Shown here: piece after piece, positions 22,101 to 41,764 of the stretch
Layout of the letters: every line of letters starts with the position of its first letter
Position numbering within the stretch: position 1 is the first letter of the stretch
DNA from: Medicago truncatula
Taxonomy: Eukaryota > Streptophyta > Magnoliopsida > Fabales > Fabaceae
DNA: 64,000 nt
NCBI RefSeq assembly: GCF_003473485.1
Contig: NC_053045.1
Span: 56,834,494 to 56,898,493 of the forward strand
Direction: 5' to 3'
Notes under the pieces: model-generated
Database searches by the model: none
The model's input: the letters and a program-made list of their open reading frames with translations, nothing else
Told to the model about the DNA's origin: nothing
Translations under genes and position numbers: made by a program

Positions 22101-22798
22101 AAAATGAAGCGGTCAACATATATTTCCCATTTGGCATCTACTAAACCAATGTTTGTTCTTTACTAAAGAATTTTTTTTTTGTTTTAGTTTGGATTAACAT
22201 CTGGCCCATAAAGCACCTTAATTAAAATAAATTTATAAACACATTCATCTCACAATAGAAGTCATGTTAATAAATAACACGAATTAACTGACACACATAA
22301 TTTTATTCACTTATTTTACAAACGTATTCTTCATTAGTGAAATAAGGAAGAGAAAATACAAGAATCGTAAAAATGAAAGTAATAAATAATTAGGGCTATA
22401 CTAAAAAAAAAAATCATGCTTCATTAAAATAATAAAACGACATATACAATGGGATGACTTTTTGGTTCAAATATCACTTTGGTCTTTTAACTTATTTTAA
22501 AAGTTCAATTATTTTCCTTTGCTTTAAACCTGATCAACTTATCAATTTCGATGAACTATAGTAAGACAACTAATTGCTAAACTAAAAGAATTATTATGAT
22601 AAAATGATTTTTAACCCGACTTTATTTACTTTCAACTAAATTTCATATAATGGGTCTCCTTTCCACATAAATCCGATAAATTAACTTGACGATTAACATT
22701 AAAAAAAAAATAAAAAAAAATTACTTTTTGGAAAATTTAAGAAGAAAAAAAAAATTCTATAGTTTTTTTTAAAAAAAGTCATAAATCAAAACCTTTGT

Positions 22799-22806
22799 AA
22801 ACCCTA
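22799..22806 (+). promoter_or_regulatory. Telo-box upstream of the ribosomal protein gene
   Basis: AAACCCTA, the interstitial telomere motif typical of plant ribosomal protein and translation-gene promoters. A TATATAAG box follows at 22811-22818. Confidence 0.7.
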
Positions 22807-22810
22807 GGAA

Positions 22811-22818
22811 TATATAAG
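22811..22818 (+). promoter_or_regulatory. TATA box of the ribosomal protein gene
   Basis: TATATAAG five bases after the telo-box. Transcription would start near 22840, and a CT-rich leader follows. Confidence 0.6.
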
Positions 22819-22990
22819 TCTCACCTTACTTGCAAACTGCGCCGTCGCGATTTCATTTCCTCTGATTTCGATTTCTTCGACGGCGACGTGTTTTCGGCAC
22901 CTTTCTCTTCCCTTTCGGTAAGATCCATCTTCTTCTTCTTAAATCTCTTCCATTTCATTACCATTTAGGTTATTGAATCAGTTTTTGTGA

Positions 22991-24366
<1,376 letters not shown>

Positions 24367-25963
24367 GCTAGTTCCTTGTTGAGGATTTTTGAGATTTCAG
24401 TTTTTGGCTTCCTGGATGTAATGGTGGATGTGCTAGTCCATTAGTAATATCAAGAATAGTAGGAGCTGTTTTGTGATGTTATTTATTTTGTTTTACAAAA
24501 CCAAGTTGGTTGCTATAATTTATCCGATTTCTTTACATATTTATCGTACCGAAATGTACTGGCAGAATTGTTTTCAATGGTAAGCATTTTGATTATAAGG
24601 TTCGCGTATCATAGATATTTGAATTGATCTGGTCCAGTTATTAGAATATGATATTGCATAGGCCATAGAGTATCCTTCAAGTTAAATTAGTATAGTTCCA
24701 AATCCATAAAAGGATTGATGATTGACCCCGTAGAATTTGGGTCCAATTGTCATGTACAAAGAGCATTTGCAGACGCAGGGTGTTTGACTGGATTTAATAA
24801 TTGAAGAAGGGTGTTATTTAGTCGTATACCTGTGGAGGTGATTGATAAATCCAGAATCCAAATATTTTATTTTGAACGCACATTCAAACATGTTTGATGA
24901 ATCCTGTGAAAAAGGATTTGGTATTAATATATGGATGATAAGTCAATAGAAAAAGTCCATCCATTATTATTGTACCTATGCTATAATCTACTAGGTCATT
25001 CTATCATCAAGCAATAATTTTAGAAACAGGTAAGAAGAAACCGTGTTTGCATATTTGTGTCTGGTTCTGTAATGGTACCGTCCTGTCCCCAAGGATGAAA
25101 AGGAGTACCAGTTTGAAACCTGGACCCAATACGTATTTAGTTTACAAGTGTTGATTGAGGTATAGATACAAAATAGCCCCTCTTATATTTTATATTGAAT
25201 GATAATGAAAGGGATTGAAACCTCACGTGATACTTTGTCTGTTTGTCCTTTTGAAATTGCGATGATTTTCTACCCACAGCTCACAATCACAACTCACATA
25301 TGCTGGAATGTAACACTTGGCCCTATTGTATTATTTGTACTTTGTATTCACCAAAAGCAGCTAGTTTACAACATCGATACCATTTAGGATTCTCTTTTCA
25401 ATTATTTCTTAAAATAACTTACAAACATATATTTTCATCTTCTTTACAAACCTTTTGACGAAATTACTACTTTCACCACTGAATGTAGGATTGTTTTGAC
25501 TTTTTAGAAATTCCAGTGTCGTTCTTACATTTACGGTTATTACTTCTGTGAACATAGTAGCTAAATAATCCCAACGTGTTACATAAGGCAGATATTGTAT
25601 AATTGTTTGATTTTTCGCAATTTTTTCCATACCTCTGTGTAAATAACCCAATATTGGATGTCATCCATCATTGAGTAAAATGAAAACCATGCATTGATGG
25701 GTATTGAGGCCCCATATTGATCATGAGGTCTAAACTCAGCCTAAAATTTGGATTTAATTAAATTATTTATTATCTCTAATCTCAATTAATCTTAATAGCC
25801 CTTATGATCCCTCACAAGCCCCAAAACCATTTCATTCAAATTCAAAGCGACAGCATTTCGTTCGTTTTAACTAAAAGTACATTTGCAAAATGAAGTGAAG
25901 TTTACTCAAAAGTATATTTGCAAATGTTAATTCAAACACAAGCTAAATTTTGAAGAATATTAA

Positions 25964-26164
25964 GGGTACATTTGGATTGACTCATTTTTGTGCTCATGTA
26001 AAACAACTTTTGTAAATAAGTTTTTATGTATAGTTTGTTAGTGAAAAAATAACTTATGAAGATATAATTTTTGTTAGTGAGAACTTATGAATTAATATAA
26101 AAGCTTATTTATTTGTATAAATTATTTTTTATAAGCTAAAAAATAAGTCAATTCAAACGGGTCC
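25964..26164. repeat. MITE (GGGTACATTTGGATTGAC type)
   Basis: The left end GGGTACATTTGGATTGAC is inverted at the right end GTCAATTCAAACGGGTCC. No coding capacity. 24367-25960 before it is the RPS15A 3' UTR and unremarkable AT-rich intergenic DNA. Confidence 0.55.
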
Positions 26165-26230
26165 AAATACTTGTTTGATCGTGTGTTAATTTGTTTTTTT
26201 TTTAGGGTGATGGTATGTTGATTTTTAAAA

Positions 26231-26412
26231 GAGAAATGATATTTGTACATCCATTTTGCAACAACTTTTTGACAATTTTCTCTCTCATACTCACATTATG
26301 TTTTTATTCTCTCTCTTCATTTTTCTCTCTCTATTATTTTTGACCAATAGAAATAGAGAAAATTGAAATTGTCATGGAAGTTGTCACCAATGGTTGTTCA
26401 TACATCATTGTT
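26231..26412. repeat. MITE, ATGATATTTGTACA family, copy 1
   Basis: Contains TTTGACAATTTTCTCTCTCA and a GACCAATAGAAATAGAGAAAA segment, both shared with the copy at 47560-47741. Ends are inverted (ATGATATTTGTACATCC against GGTTGTTCATACATCAT). Confidence 0.6.
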
Positions 26413-27311
26413 CTTTTCAAAATATGTTCTATAACATCATTCTGAAAAATTAGTTTACAAAATAAGCAATATTTGTTTGTTATTTCGATTTTTGTAAATT
26501 GAAAAATGATTTTGTAAGATGTTTTTTTTTAAAAAAAAAAAAGATAACCATCTCACAAAATAGTCAATTTTTGTTTGTCCAAAAACATTAAACACTTGAA
26601 CGTTTTTCATTTATCTTAAATTTTGTAAAAAATAAATAAATAAAACCCACAAAATCCCCTAAAAAAATAAATAAAACCTAAAAATTTATATAATTTATAA
26701 CCGGTTAATTAATCATTTTTCAAAATAAAAGGAGAATTTATTAAAAATGAAAATGAAACAAATTATCATTTTATAATCAGAAGTAATTATTGCATAGTCT
26801 AAAAATATTGAGGAAACATTAATACATTCCACAAATAGAACTTGATTTTTGACCAAAATAAATGAAATTAAAAACACTTGCATCTCTAATATATCTAGAA
26901 GTAGAACTAAAAAAAATGTATTAGTCTCCAATTCAGAGCCATATGCAACTTTAAAACATTTTCTTCAGCTTGAAGTACTTCTTCTTCTTCTTTACTCTCT
27001 CCGAGATAGATAGATACACATAGATCCAAATCCAAATCTTTTTCTTCACTTTCTCAAATCTAAACTTTATTTTTATCCTTCGTATTCCTTTTTATTAGCA
27101 GCGTGAGTTAGTGATTATCGCCGCCAACACTAGACAGACAGAACAAGATCCTTCTACTTTAGTTTTTTCCGCTGTTTCTTACAACCTTAATTTCTCCAAA
27201 ACCTCTTTCTCTTTCATCTTCCAACCACTTCTGTTCAAGTTTTTTATTTTAAGGTTGTCTCTTTTTGTTATTCTCTTCAGTGATCTGAATTAATCGAATA
27301 TAGTTACTAAG

Positions 27312-32564
<5,253 letters not shown>

Positions 32565-33671
32565 AGTTTCAATATGTTAAATTTGTGGCTGAATCTGAAA
32601 GCTGCCCTTGTGCCTGACAAATGGTATCTGGATATCTTGTTCCGGAAGAAACTGTGATCGATCATCTGAATTCAACAGAAGATATGAGTGGCATAGCTTT
32701 GTTTGCTAATTGCTATCAAACAGTGGGAAAGCCAAACGGATTAAAAGACTAAAAAGTCCCTAGCTGATATTTTTATTAGGTCTTGCAATTTGTGTCGCCG
32801 ATTTGAAGATTCGAAGGTTCCACTATGTCCGATTATGATTATCTTGCTCCCTAGTTTGTTAATAACAGAGAAAGAGTGATCTTAAAAAAGGCATCAAATG
32901 AAAGCAGTGCAGTTACAGATACATGTATGTGTGATGCTCTCTTTCTGGCAGAATACAAGCCATTGGTTTGCTTTCATTTTTCGGCACCACAACAATGACA
33001 TTTGTAGTTTTATAATCAAAATAATGATCTCTTCCTCACATATATGCTCACCATATCTCATGTGTTATCTGTTGCCACTTATTAGGACACAACAACATAG
33101 TGAAATGTCATGATTTAAGACTTTGATATATTCATTTTCAAGTTTTTATTTTACTATGTTGAAGAACACGTTCTCTATGACTGTGTCATGTCACTCCAGC
33201 ATTGTTGTAGTTGTTATTACTTCCTTTCATTCAAAGAATATAGTGGGCATGAATTTTTATTTCTCACAAGTTATTGGACCATAGACCAGCTGGTATATGA
33301 CACATTATTCAAAGTGATTGCTTTTGAGTGACAACTAAGACAATGTAAATTGTACTACTTTGTATATAGAGTTGAGTGCTTTGCCAAGGAATTGGGTCGA
33401 ATGATGAATGGTCAGAACAAATATCCACCTTTCTAGTTGGAAGATAGACACATAAGCTTCACAAATTGTAAAGTCAAATGCTAGTTTAATGATGTACGCA
33501 TAGAAACAGGTATTGGAACATCTGTTTGTTAATAATAAAAAGAGAATGTCAAGAACCTATCATCACGCTTTTACGAGACATTTAAATTCAAACCAAGAAC
33601 AATTATTTTGTTAGACTTTAAATATCTTAGAATATGAATTTAAAAATTTCCTTATTCAAATAGTTAACGAC

Positions 33672-33860
33672 AAAAAAAGCCAATGAAGATTGATTCAGTT
33701 GCTAAGAAGTTGACTCACCCGTAAGGTTATGGGTTCAACTTTCACCCTCGATGTGAGAACCTCTTTGGTGGGTGATCAATATCTTTTTATAAGAGTTCTT
33801 TGAGCTTGAGGTCTATCCTAACCCTGGTGAGCCTTCAGAGTCCAACTCACAATTTTTTTT
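33672..33860 (+). repeat. tRNA-related SINE-like repeat
   Basis: Box-A-like TTGATTCAGTTGCTAAGAAG and box-B-like TATGGGTTCAACTTTC, ending in a T-rich tail (33850-33858). The remainder of 32565-34500 is the MAP kinase 3' UTR and unremarkable AT-rich DNA. Confidence 0.45.
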
Positions 33861-34518
33861 TAGGAAAAACAAAAGACAAAAGAAACTATAATTTGTTGTC
33901 ATTTAATCAAATCAATGTTTTTTTTAATTAATATTTAGGTGTATTGTGAAGTGTACAACTCTTTGGATATACTCGAACATGTATAAAATATTAACAAGGG
34001 TTGTATTAGGTGTTTATATCGAGCTTAATTCATCTTTATAAAATTGGTTTATAAAGTGAAACTTGAAAGGTGTTTCTTTTTATAAACTTTTATCAAAAGT
34101 CGTATATTTTTTATGTGTGACTATTCTTTTTTTCTCGCATCAAAATACAAATATGTTTCAATATTTGTCTCTTATTATTTATCTTCTACAATTTATATTT
34201 ACTAAAAATAAATAACATTGCATTAGACATCAAAACTATTAACGATGACACTAATATTACATGTACTAAAAACATACACTTAGAAAATAAAATATAGACA
34301 CAGTTAAAAAATAAAAGATTTTTTTTAAAAGGAAACAATATTAGTAACGGTGACAGTACAAAAGCATAACCAACTTGTTAGAAAATTTGGTTGAAAGAAA
34401 AGCTTGACGTTACTCTTTCCTATATAAACGTGCACTCTACAGCATTCATCTTCATCAGAATCATCACACCTTATCTTCAAATCAATATCAATATAGTTCA
34501 TACTAATTGCTGGTTACC

Positions 34519-37500
34519 ATGGATCATAATCATTCATTAGAAAGAGAAGGAAGCATTCATTTACAAGCTAGCGAAACGGGAAGCACATGCACAACCATGT
34601 TTGAACCATCTTTACTGAGTAACATAGAGAAATCAGAAAGTGACGCTGCAAATTCTGTTTCTCCAACAACAAATATAGCACCAGAAAAGAAACTGACCCT
34701 TTTTGCTCTTCAGCTTGCAGTGCTTGAAAAAGCATCAACAGGGTTAGGAACTCTTAGTTTCATCTGGGCCACTGTTGTCCTTCTTGGTGGTTTCGCTGTC
34801 ACCTTAGGAAAAAACTGATTTTTGGTTCGTCACCATCATACTTGTTGTTGAAGGTACTAGAATTTTCTGCAGAAGCCAGAAGCTTGAATGGCAGAATGAA
34901 GCTACATGGTCCATTACTGATAGTGCAATTGGAAGCAAAAGTTTCAAGGAAATGGTGTCTACCTCAAAGCACAGAGCTGAGGTAACAACACCAAGGACAC
35001 CAACTAGGATGTGGGTTAGCTCAGAAGTTCCATTATTACCTTATGCTAAATGGTTTTTTCTTTTAAGGCATGTAAGTAGAATTCTCTATTGGCTTCAACT
35101 TATTTCTGCAACAGCTAGTGTGGTTCTCTCATCAATGAAGCTAGTAAGGCATGATTTTGGAGAGGTAACGAACAGAGACACCGGTAAGAGGAACTGTCGA
35201 TCTGCTCTATATACCTTTTATTCCTTGGCTCTTGCAGAAGCTTTGTCGTTTCTGATAGAAAAAGCTTATTGGGAATGGCAAGTAAGTTATTGTAAACTAT
35301 TAGAAGAGGTTAATGATGGGTGTGATTTAGGGCCATCCGTAGGGCTGCCAATGAACCGAACCAACTCGAATATAGTTCGAAATTCGACTCGACAATTGGT
35401 CCATTGAATTTGGTTCATGAACCAAATAAACTGAACTTGAGCTAAAAATTAAGTTCGTTAATTAAATGAGCTGTACTTGAATTATAGATAGTTCAATTCA
35501 TTTGGTTCATAAGATGGCTCGATGTCGTTACATTTCTCCTTTTCTTTTTATCCATCCGTTCCACCATCTAGGGAGTAGGAATTTCACTTAGTAGCTTAAG
35601 AGTCTTCATTTCCTTAATTCCTTTAATAATTATTCCATTTTCCAATTCCACTAAAACATAAAACGTTTTCTCTTCTTCTTCTCCGACGGCCATAGACAAA
35701 TTCAACAAGGGGTAAGGCTCAATCAAAAGATAAAGTCATTCCTCTCCTCTCGTGGCTATACTTTTGTTTTATGTTACTTTTCTTAGTTTGTCTCTCTTAT
35801 TGAAGAATGATTGTGTTGCTGATATGTTGACAAATTTTAAGAATGGTCCAAACTAAAATCACCTATGTTAAAATCTTTGAACACTGACAACATCTTTGGA
35901 AGGAAACAGATTCCAAAGGCTCTTTTAAGTTTCTAAGGATTATGCTAGTGATGTGTTTGAGGTTAAGCTCGTATATGAGATTTCAAAGGATGAATATTAC
36001 ACAGAAAATATTGAGGTATGCCCCTATAATTATTGTATTTTAATCCATTTTTTTAAAAAATTAATATAAAAGGTCAAAGATGATAAATATTGAAAGAAAG
36101 AAAAAATTGACAAAAAATTGGACTTTAGGTGAGTTGAGAAATCGAACTGAACCTAACAAGCCGAACCGAACTGTTCGTGAATCTTAAACGAGCTGAACCA
36201 ATTCATATCGAGTCGAGCCGAGCTCACACGAGTTCAACTCGACTCGACTCATTTCCAGCCCTAGCCATCCGGAATGGTTTCAATTAGACGATTCTTTTAC
36301 GATGCTTATTCGAAATGCGTCAATGGAAGCTCATTGGCACAAGAGTTCTAAGGCATTTTTCGATTAGTGCCCGGTTTTCTGAGGATACTCTTCAAAAGAT
36401 TGGAATTGACATATCAGTTGTAGAGAGACTTGTTGAGATGTTGAATTGGACATCTCATAAGGAGGAAGAAATTAGGCTTTCAGCTGCAGAGACTTTATCA
36501 AAACTAGCTGGTATGAAGCAGAATTCTCTCCGAATAGCCGCAATACCGGGAGCTATGGAATCGATATCGACTCTTCTGCGAACTAACAGGAGTTTAATTC
36601 CTGCAGTTGATGAAATTGGGGAAAAGAACCTTGAATTTGATCATCTAAGTTATACTTTATGGAAATTTAACCACTTTGGACTTCTCATACTGAAAAATCT
36701 TGCGCATGACCACGACAACTGTGGAAAGATTGGAAGTACAAGAGGCCTACTTCCAAGGATCATAGATTTCACACATGCTAAAGAAAAATTACTGAAAAGC
36801 AAAAATGTTGCTCATTCACAAATTCTAACTGTGAAGAGATCTCTGCAACTTTTGAAGATGCTGGCTAGCACAATCGGCACAACTGGGGAACATCTTCGAC
36901 GAGAAATATCAGAAATAGTGTTCACTATCAGTAATATTAGAGATATTTTAAAGCATGGAGAAAGACATCCACTTCTACAGAAACTGAGCATAGAGATTTT
37001 AACAAACCTAGCATTAGATGATGATGCAACAGAGAGAATTGGTGGTACAGGTGGAATGCTTCAAGAATTGTTCAACATACTTTTCAAACACAGCGAACCA
37101 GAAGATTGGAAACATGGTGTAACAGTTGCTGCCGCCGAGGCCCTAGCGATGTTGGCATTAGAAAGCAAGAGTAACTGTCATTGAATTTTGAAGCTGAAAT
37201 TACTTGGAAGGCTTGTAGAATCATTGAAAGATCCGTTGCTTCGCATCAAGGCAGCTGAAATTCTAAGAAATTTATGCATCTATAGTGGCTCAGAATGGTT
37301 GCATCAACTAAAGGGACTAACAACTGGAACATCTATAGTAAGTGTTATTCTTACAAAGATTATACTTTTGAGCTACCAGCATATGTGAAAACGCAAATAA
37401 TATTAATGACATTTTTCAACCCTGCAGATACTTCAAGCAATCATGTCAGAAGAAAACAAGATATAAGAAGTGATGGCTGGACTAGCAGCAAATGTTTTCA

Positions 37501-37838
37501 AATACATGACTTCTCACGAATCAAGAATTTTATTTAAAGAATCTAGAACCACTGAGGCAGAACTTGCAAATAAATTAATAGAGATTCTCAAGAAACATAG
37601 GAGTCCCTCAACTGAAGTCCCGGGGATAAGGAGATTCACAGTAGAGCTGGCAATTTGGATGATGAAAGACAAAGGAGAAAACATATACACATTCAAAGAT
37701 CTAGGCATGGAGGAATTATTGAAAGGTGTTTTAGAGACAACATCAGAGCTTGAGAACTTTAATGTTTTCTCTGGTGCTGTTGGACTGAACCGGCACAAGC
37801 TCACAGCTCAGTCACTGTTTGAGACAGCACTGGAATGA
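34519..37838 (+). pseudogene. Armadillo-repeat membrane-type protein, pseudogene copy 1
   Basis: Reads as a plant ARM-repeat protein with an acidic N-terminus, hydrophobic segments (LSFIWATVVLLGGFAVTL, then ILYWLQLISATASVVLSS), and C-terminal helical repeats (LVEMLNWTSHKEEEIRLSA, LSIEILTNLALDDDATERIG, LRIKAAEILRNLC). Defects: one extra A in the run 34809-34814, giving a stop at 34816; a 924 bp hAT element at 35340-36263 inside the coding sequence; a 76-base deletion near 36330 against copy 2 with AGC microhomology; stops at 37182-37184 and 37464-37466. A normal GT-AG intron survives at 37338-37427. The frame after 36315 is otherwise open, so inactivation looks recent. The family's function is not established to my knowledge. 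Confidence 0.85.
35340..36263. mobile_element. hAT-type non-autonomous transposon (924 bp) in the ARM pseudogene
   Basis: Ends TAGGGCTGCCAATGA and TCATTTCCAGCCCTA are inverted (13 of 15). The 8 bp duplication GCCATCCG at 35332-35339 and 36264-36271 fits hAT. Subterminal ACTCG/CGAGT and GTTCGGTTC-type motifs recur at both ends. No transposase. The undisturbed target is visible in copy 2 near 43088. Confidence 0.88.
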
Positions 37839-39009
37839 TGGAAGGCAGGCAAACTATCAACCATAGTAAAGATACTACAAATTATGTAGGCTGATCTAGA
37901 GCTACTGTTGTAATATTGCAAATGTGTGCATAAACTGTAGTAGATTTTTCTAGAAAGCTGAACCAACTCAACAATATATTCATTAATTTTCCAGATTCAA
38001 TTTGTACATGAAATAAATTATTTACAATTTTACTCTATTGTTATGTACATTAGTTCCTGGGGCTTTCTTCAATTGTTTTTATTCAGATAAAAAATCAAAG
38101 CAGAAAAATGAAATTGTACTTTTGAAGTCTCCATTTTTTGTCTACATTTAGACCAAACCAGACCAAACTAACTCTCTAACTGAAACAGTAATACAGTACT
38201 TATTTGGATATAAATAAAATAAAGATGAAAAGCTCCAGCTGAAATGTATATTCAGAAGAATGAGCTTGTTTGCACGGAAGAGCTGTTTGAACTTTGAATT
38301 GATAAAAGAGTAACTTACACGCAGATTTGTTCAGTTCCTAGGTGATGAAAGAATACAAAGTGCATTCGTATTGGACAAAGACCCATGTTCAGTCCAGTAG
38401 TAGCACTGTTTAGGTTCGTGGGGTGATTTGGTTTTGATGCTTTATGATCTAAATTCTAAAGTCTTAAAAATTCATTTCACCGTTCATGTGTAGCTCATTA
38501 ATTTGAAATTAGTTTTTTTTTTTTCCTGGTTTGAAACAGAGAAATGGCAAGGGCTAAAGTTAATAGAGTCCGCTAAAATTAGAGAAGAAAACCTTCTAAT
38601 ACATATATGACCATGATCAATTTATAATGAAGTGCTTTGAATAAGAGTAGTGTAATGGTGATTTTGATCTTGATCAACATGCATAAATTCATCAAATAAA
38701 TTACGGTATAAAACAAATTCAAGAAGTCGTTGGAACATACATTAGAACCAGTCTAGTTAAACATGCATAAATAACAATGAATCACACTCACAAATCTGTC
38801 AACAATTTCGATAAACATATTACAAATGTTTGACTAATAAACATTTCATGGCCTATTGCATTAGCTCATGTGAAATACCGAGTCATATCAAAAATGCATT
38901 CAAATTCAAACACATGGTACCCTACAAATGCCCAAGAGTTCATAATGCAATATAAATATCAAGAAAATGGATGGTGAAAAAGAACATTTCACAACCTCAT
39001 ATCTTCTTC

Positions 39010-40067
39010 TTAGGCTTGTTCACTTTCACCGGGGAGTGAAAGCAGAGACTCTGTATACACAACCGCTTCAAATTCAGAAGAATAGGGGCGATGCTCTAGC
39101 AGCTGTCCTTTGTCATTGTACCTCACCAATCCAGTCTCCTGATCTGTTCCAATAATATCACCATTTTTTGTACAACAAAATGGGGAAAAGCTCTCGTTGG
39201 GAGTGCCATCAACAGACACAGCATGAGTTTTAGTCCAAGACGAATTCACTTTGTATTCTTTCATCGTCCATATCATAACTGTATTATTACTAAAATTCAT
39301 AGTCGAAAAACTGAGAAATTCTCCAAATACCCACAATTCACAACACCAGTAAGAGTTATATGGCAAATCCATATAAAAAAGTTTCCTTTCCATTAAATCA
39401 AAGACAGCAATAACACCCTTACGTAAATCATGATGATAAGCCAACCAATGAATACCATCATTAAAGAGCAACCCTGCTTGGGTCCGACCGACAATAGGAC
39501 TAAACGGGAGGTGGGCATACTCAATTTCTTTCCAGGTATTAGCTCTCAATGAGAAAAACTCAAAGTGTAATGGATGGACGGAGATTGAAACCACCAAGTA
39601 ATCATCTGTTAAATGGTCATACCCAAAACCATAGAATTTTTTATCTCCTTCTTCATCTTCCTCTTCCTCTAAAGCAAAAGGAGAGAAAGGTATTTTGGTC
39701 GGAAATTCAGTGGCTGGATTCCAAAATATGAATCGGGAAACAGATAATGAAGATCTGGTGAAGCAATATCATCGTGAATGGATGGTTCAAAATCTGGAAA
39801 TAAATTTGTGAGCAGAATTCTACGAGTGTGGGTTATGGCGGTAATTTCAAAATGTGAATTTGCAAAATCAGTATCACAGGAGATAAGAGAAAACCAAGAC
39901 TTACAAACACATTTGAAACGAATAAGAGACTTCACCGGTAACCTCAGAAGAATTTGAACTATCAACTCATGAGGCAGAAACGGCAGTGGATTCTTCTTCT
40001 TATCCGTGCGCTTTCGTCTTCTGCAATGGTTGTTTCTCTTCATTTCGATAAACCCTATCTCATTCAC
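39010..40067 (-). pseudogene. F-box/FBA protein, frameshifted pseudogene
   Basis: Reverse strand. The N-terminus (Met at 40067, or the better-placed Met at 40043) carries a basic stretch and an F-box PFLPHELIVQILLRLPVKSL...CVCKSWFSLI (about residues 29-60). After residue 115 the frame fails near 39730-39740. It resumes in another frame as FWNPATEF, FGYDHLTDDYLVVSIS, FFSLRANTWKEIE and IHWLAYHHDLRKGVIAVFDL. The segment normally holding the GSCRGFILL motif between the two parts is missing, so a deletion of roughly 50-60 nt with frameshift is inferred. The protein would have been an SCF adaptor. Two products could still be made, but no complete F-box/FBA protein. Confidence 0.82.
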
Positions 40068-40244
40068 TCGCTCAAAATAAAATCTCGAATAAATTGTACC
40101 AACAAAAAACTAAATAAATGTGTTTTGAGTTTAGTGTGGTTAGCAGGGACAATTGTATACTACTATATGTAAAAGGTCGGGATTCAAATTATTAAAAAAA
40201 GAGTTCCTAATTATTAAAATTTAAACTATTTGATAAAAAAATTA

Positions 40245-40730
40245 GAGTTAAATATGCTATAAATATATAAACTTTTCGTTTTAGTTCCTTTAAAATTTTC
40301 CTTCAACTTTTAATCTCTATAAAATTTTCAATTGCTACTTTTGTTCCATATTTTAAAGTAAATTTTTGTATTTTTTAATAAAATTGTGCATAAATATGTA
40401 TAATATTGTAAAAATCACTCCAAAAAGAAATTAGAATTTTTTAACAAAACATAAATTAAATATGAATTTTTTACTGCAAATAATATAAAAATTCATATTT
40501 AATTCATGTTTTGGTAAAAAATTCGATTTTTTTAAGAGATCCTTATAATATTATAAATTTTTCTGCAAAACTTTATTAAAAAATATGAATGTTACATATG
40601 ATTTTACTTTAAAAAAGGGACCAAAAGCGAAAATGGAAATTTTTTAAAGGACTAAAAGTTGAAGAAATTTTTTAGAGGGACTAAAACGAAAAATTGACAT
40701 ATTTATAAGAATTAAAAACATATTTAACCC
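40245..40730. repeat. MITE, TTAAATATGTTTTTAGTCC family, full-length
   Basis: Inverted termini GAGTTAAATATG...CGTTTTAGTTCC and GACTAAAACG...CATATTTAACCC. Lies 5' of the F-box pseudogene, as the related remnant at 9776-9884 does for the other F-box relic. No coding. Confidence 0.65.
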
Positions 40731-40751
40731 AAAAAAACTAATCAGAATAAT

Positions 40752-40785
40752 AAGAGAGAGAGAGAGAGAGTGAGAGAGAAAAAGA
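40752..40785. repeat. GA microsatellite
   Basis: An AGAGAG run interrupted by GTGAGAG, followed at 40821-40834 by a short TA repeat. Confidence 0.85.
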
Positions 40786-40834
40786 GAAGTATTCTATATT
40801 CTATCCTGCACCCAAATACGTTATATATATATAT

Positions 40835-41426
40835 ACTAGCAATAAGACGAGCATTCACGTGACCGTCTTTCTGCTCTTTTTATTTCACTAATGTTTGAAA
40901 ATTATAAACGATGTTTTTTTTATGAAATTTTAATTTTGATTAAAAGTAAAAATATAATTTTTTTTTGCTTTCAAATTATAACAATATATCCATGATTATC
41001 TATTTCAATGAAACCAACAATATAACAAAAAAAATAATCTAATCCTTTTTTCAATGACACTAACAACAATATTTATTATAGAAAAAGTTATTGTTTAAAA
41101 ATATAATTGGGATAATAAAAAAGTATAGATACTAGCAATAAGACGAGCACTCACGTGACCGTCTTTCTGCTCTTTTTATTTCACTAATGTTTGAAAATTA
41201 TAAACGATGTTTTTTTATGAAATTTTAATTTTGATTAAAAGTAAAAATATATTTTTTTTTGCTTTCAAATTATAACAATATATCCATGATTATCTATTTC
41301 AATGAAACCAACAATATAACAAAAAAAATAATCTAATCCTTTTTTCAATGACACTAACAACAATATTTATTATAGAAAAAGTTATTGTTTAAAAGTATAA
41401 TTGGGATAATAAAAAAGTATAGATAC
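40835..41426. repeat. Tandem duplication of a 296 bp unit
   Basis: 40835-41130 is repeated at 41131-41426 with only a few differences (GCATTCACG against GCACTCACG, one base less in a T run). Begins ACTAGCAATAAGACGAG and ends AAAAAGTATAGAT. The unit is AT-rich and non-coding, with no obvious inverted ends. Confidence 0.9.
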
Positions 41427-41764
41427 ACTCATCTACTTTGTTATACTTTTTAAATGAAAAAATAAAATTGGACGTGTTTGATACACTTTTATTTTAATAT
41501 TTATATTTATTCTTATCTATTTATTACATGTATTATTTGTATTGAAAATTGAGGGCATTTTTAAAAAGAGAAAAAGTCGATTCAAAAAAGCTAAAGAGGT
41601 TATTTTCTTTATATATAGTATGGATGAACTCTTTTTTTTTTACAAGAGTATAGATGAACTCTATTTTAAAAAATACAATAACTTAAAGAACAAGTCTAAT
41701 AATCTAAGTACTAAAAATAAAAGTCTAATAATCTAAGAGTATGACACATTAGCCCTTTTATTAT

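Noticed and set aside
21496-22144. Proline/serine-rich genes in the GC-rich island
   Set aside because: Low-complexity frames on both strands with no recognisable domain, promoter or splice structure.
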